The notes under the pieces are model-generated. The model was not told where the DNA came from. It saw only the letters and a program-made list of their open reading frames with translations, and did not search any database. A DNA stretch of 40,552 bases. Origin: Methyloterricola oryzae (GTDB lineage Bacteria; Pseudomonadota; Gammaproteobacteria; Methylococcales; Methylococcaceae). The DNA lies in contig NZ_JYNS01000023.1 in assembly GCF_000934725.1 (NCBI RefSeq), positions 1 through 40,552 on the forward strand. The letters are read 5' to 3'. Positions 40,002 to 40,552 of the stretch are shown piece after piece (the stretch's first letter is position 1; each line of letters opens with the position of its first letter). The translations under genes and the position numbers were made by a program.

Positions 40002-40552
40002 ATGGCTGCAACGACTGCAAGCGGCGTCGCCGCGCAGGAGAAACCGCTTCTTGATATGAAGTGGCTTGCCTTCGCTTTCACGATCTACACCGTGTTCTAC
40101 ATGTGGGTTCGTTGGTACGAAGGTGTTTATGGCTGGTCCGCTGGTCTGGACTCTTTCGCTCCGGAATTCGAAACCTACTGGATGAACTTCCTGTACACGG
40201 AAATCGTCCTCGAGGTCACCACGGCTTCCATCCTGTGGGGCTACATCTGGAAGACCCGTGACCGCAACCTGGCTGCCATCACCCCGCGTGAAGAGCTGCG
40301 TCGCAACATGACCCACCTGATCTGGCTGTTTGCCTATGCGTGGGCCATCTACTGGGGCGCTTCCTACTTCACCGAGCAGGACGGCACCTGGCATCAGACG
40401 ATCGTGCGCGACACCGACTTCACCCCGTCGCACATCATCGAGTTCTACCTGAGCTACCCGATCTACATCATCACCGGTTTCGGCGCGTTCCTGTACGCGA
40501 AGACCCGCTGCCCGTTCTGGGCCGAGGGCCTGTCCCTGCCGTACCTGATCAC
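40002..40552 (+). CDS. pmoC: Particulate methane monooxygenase subunit C (cut by window edge)
   Basis: The frame is open from the ATG at 40002 to the window end (183 residues seen of roughly 260). It matches PmoC of Methylococcaceae: MKWLAFAFTIYTVFYMWVRW, WYEGVYGWSAGLDSFAPEFE, LYTEIVLEVTTASILWGY and TPREELRRNMTHLIW. The copper/metal site pattern D-x3-H-x12-H is present as Asp127, His131 and His144, the residues corresponding, as I recall, to Asp156/His160/His173 of the M. capsulatus Bath enzyme. PmoC is an inner-membrane subunit of the pMMO trimer that oxidises methane to methanol. AGAGAGG at 39986-39992 gives a good ribosome-binding site 9 bases before the ATG. pmoA and pmoB are expected just outside the window. 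Confusion with amoC is possible in principle, but the sequence is closest to the methanotroph type. Confidence 0.96.
   Translation, partial: MAATTASGVAAQEKPLLDMKWLAFAFTIYTVFYMWVRWYEGVYGWSAGLDSFAPEFETYWMNFLYTEIVLEVTTASILWGYIWKTRDRNLAAITPREELRRNMTHLIWLFAYAWAIYWGASYFTEQDGTWHQTIVRDTDFTPSHIIEFYLSYPIYIITGFGAFLYAKTRCPFWAEGLSLPYLI

Overview
The window looks like a chromosomal segment of a GC-rich gammaproteobacterial methanotroph of the Methylococcales (Methylococcaceae-like). The decisive clue is at the right edge: positions 40002-40552 encode the first 183 residues of PmoC, the particulate methane monooxygenase subunit that opens pmoCAB operons in this group. The rest is a mostly housekeeping gammaproteobacterial gene set (aroQ-accB-accC-prmA, uvrD, dsbD, class I cyaA, ftsE-ftsX). 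No tRNA, rRNA or CRISPR array was recognised.

Layout. 1-282: the right end of an IS481-family insertion sequence, abutting the 3' end of a two-domain polyphosphate:AMP phosphotransferase gene (pap, minus). 2120-3504: an SPFH/NfeD membrane-microdomain pair, flanked on both sides by AT-rich spacers that carry DnaA-box-like 9-mers. 3711-7550 (minus): a moxR - DUF58 - tgpA (transglutaminase) operon. 7758-9530: small or unassigned proteins, including a multipass membrane protein and a tandem CDGSH iron-sulfur protein. 9652-12635: uvrD, a DUF2892 protein and fxsA. 12678-15765: cutA - dsbD - tlpA, where DsbD carries two copies of its periplasmic N-terminal domain. 16073-20726: aroQ, accB, accC, prmA, a zinc-ribbon/DUF3426 protein and a lipocalin. 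20751-25130: a small membrane protein, rlmI, apbE and an SLC13 permease. 25246-31233 (minus): a DUF1631 protein, a PAS plus degenerate GGDEF protein and class I adenylate cyclase, the last two sharing a 4-base overlap. 31368-36820: a cytochrome-oxidase assembly block (DUF2909, SURF1, SCO-like, CtaA) that runs directly into ftsY-ftsE-ftsX. 36821-37238: inverted repeats. 37239-40552: Hsp20, a phosphate-type porin, and pmoC.

The most unusual observation is a single 665-codon open frame (33133-35130) that joins a complete heme A synthase (CtaA) to a complete SRP receptor GTPase (FtsY) through a short Ala/Pro/Glu-rich linker. FtsE and FtsX follow directly, so the usual ftsYEX operon appears captured by the cox assembly cluster, and the SRP receptor would be anchored by an eight-helix heme enzyme. 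An internal Shine-Dalgarno/ATG at the junction could also give free FtsY.

Two phosphate-related elements sit at opposite ends: pap on the left, and on the right a porin preceded by three CTGTCA half-sites at exact 11-base spacing, which is the architecture of a PhoB box. The same intergenic region serves the divergent pmoC gene, whose best promoter candidate contains a run of eight G between its -35 and -10 elements. Start sites were chosen by Shine-Dalgarno sequences and family N-termini. Family assignments are from recognised motifs only; no database search was possible.
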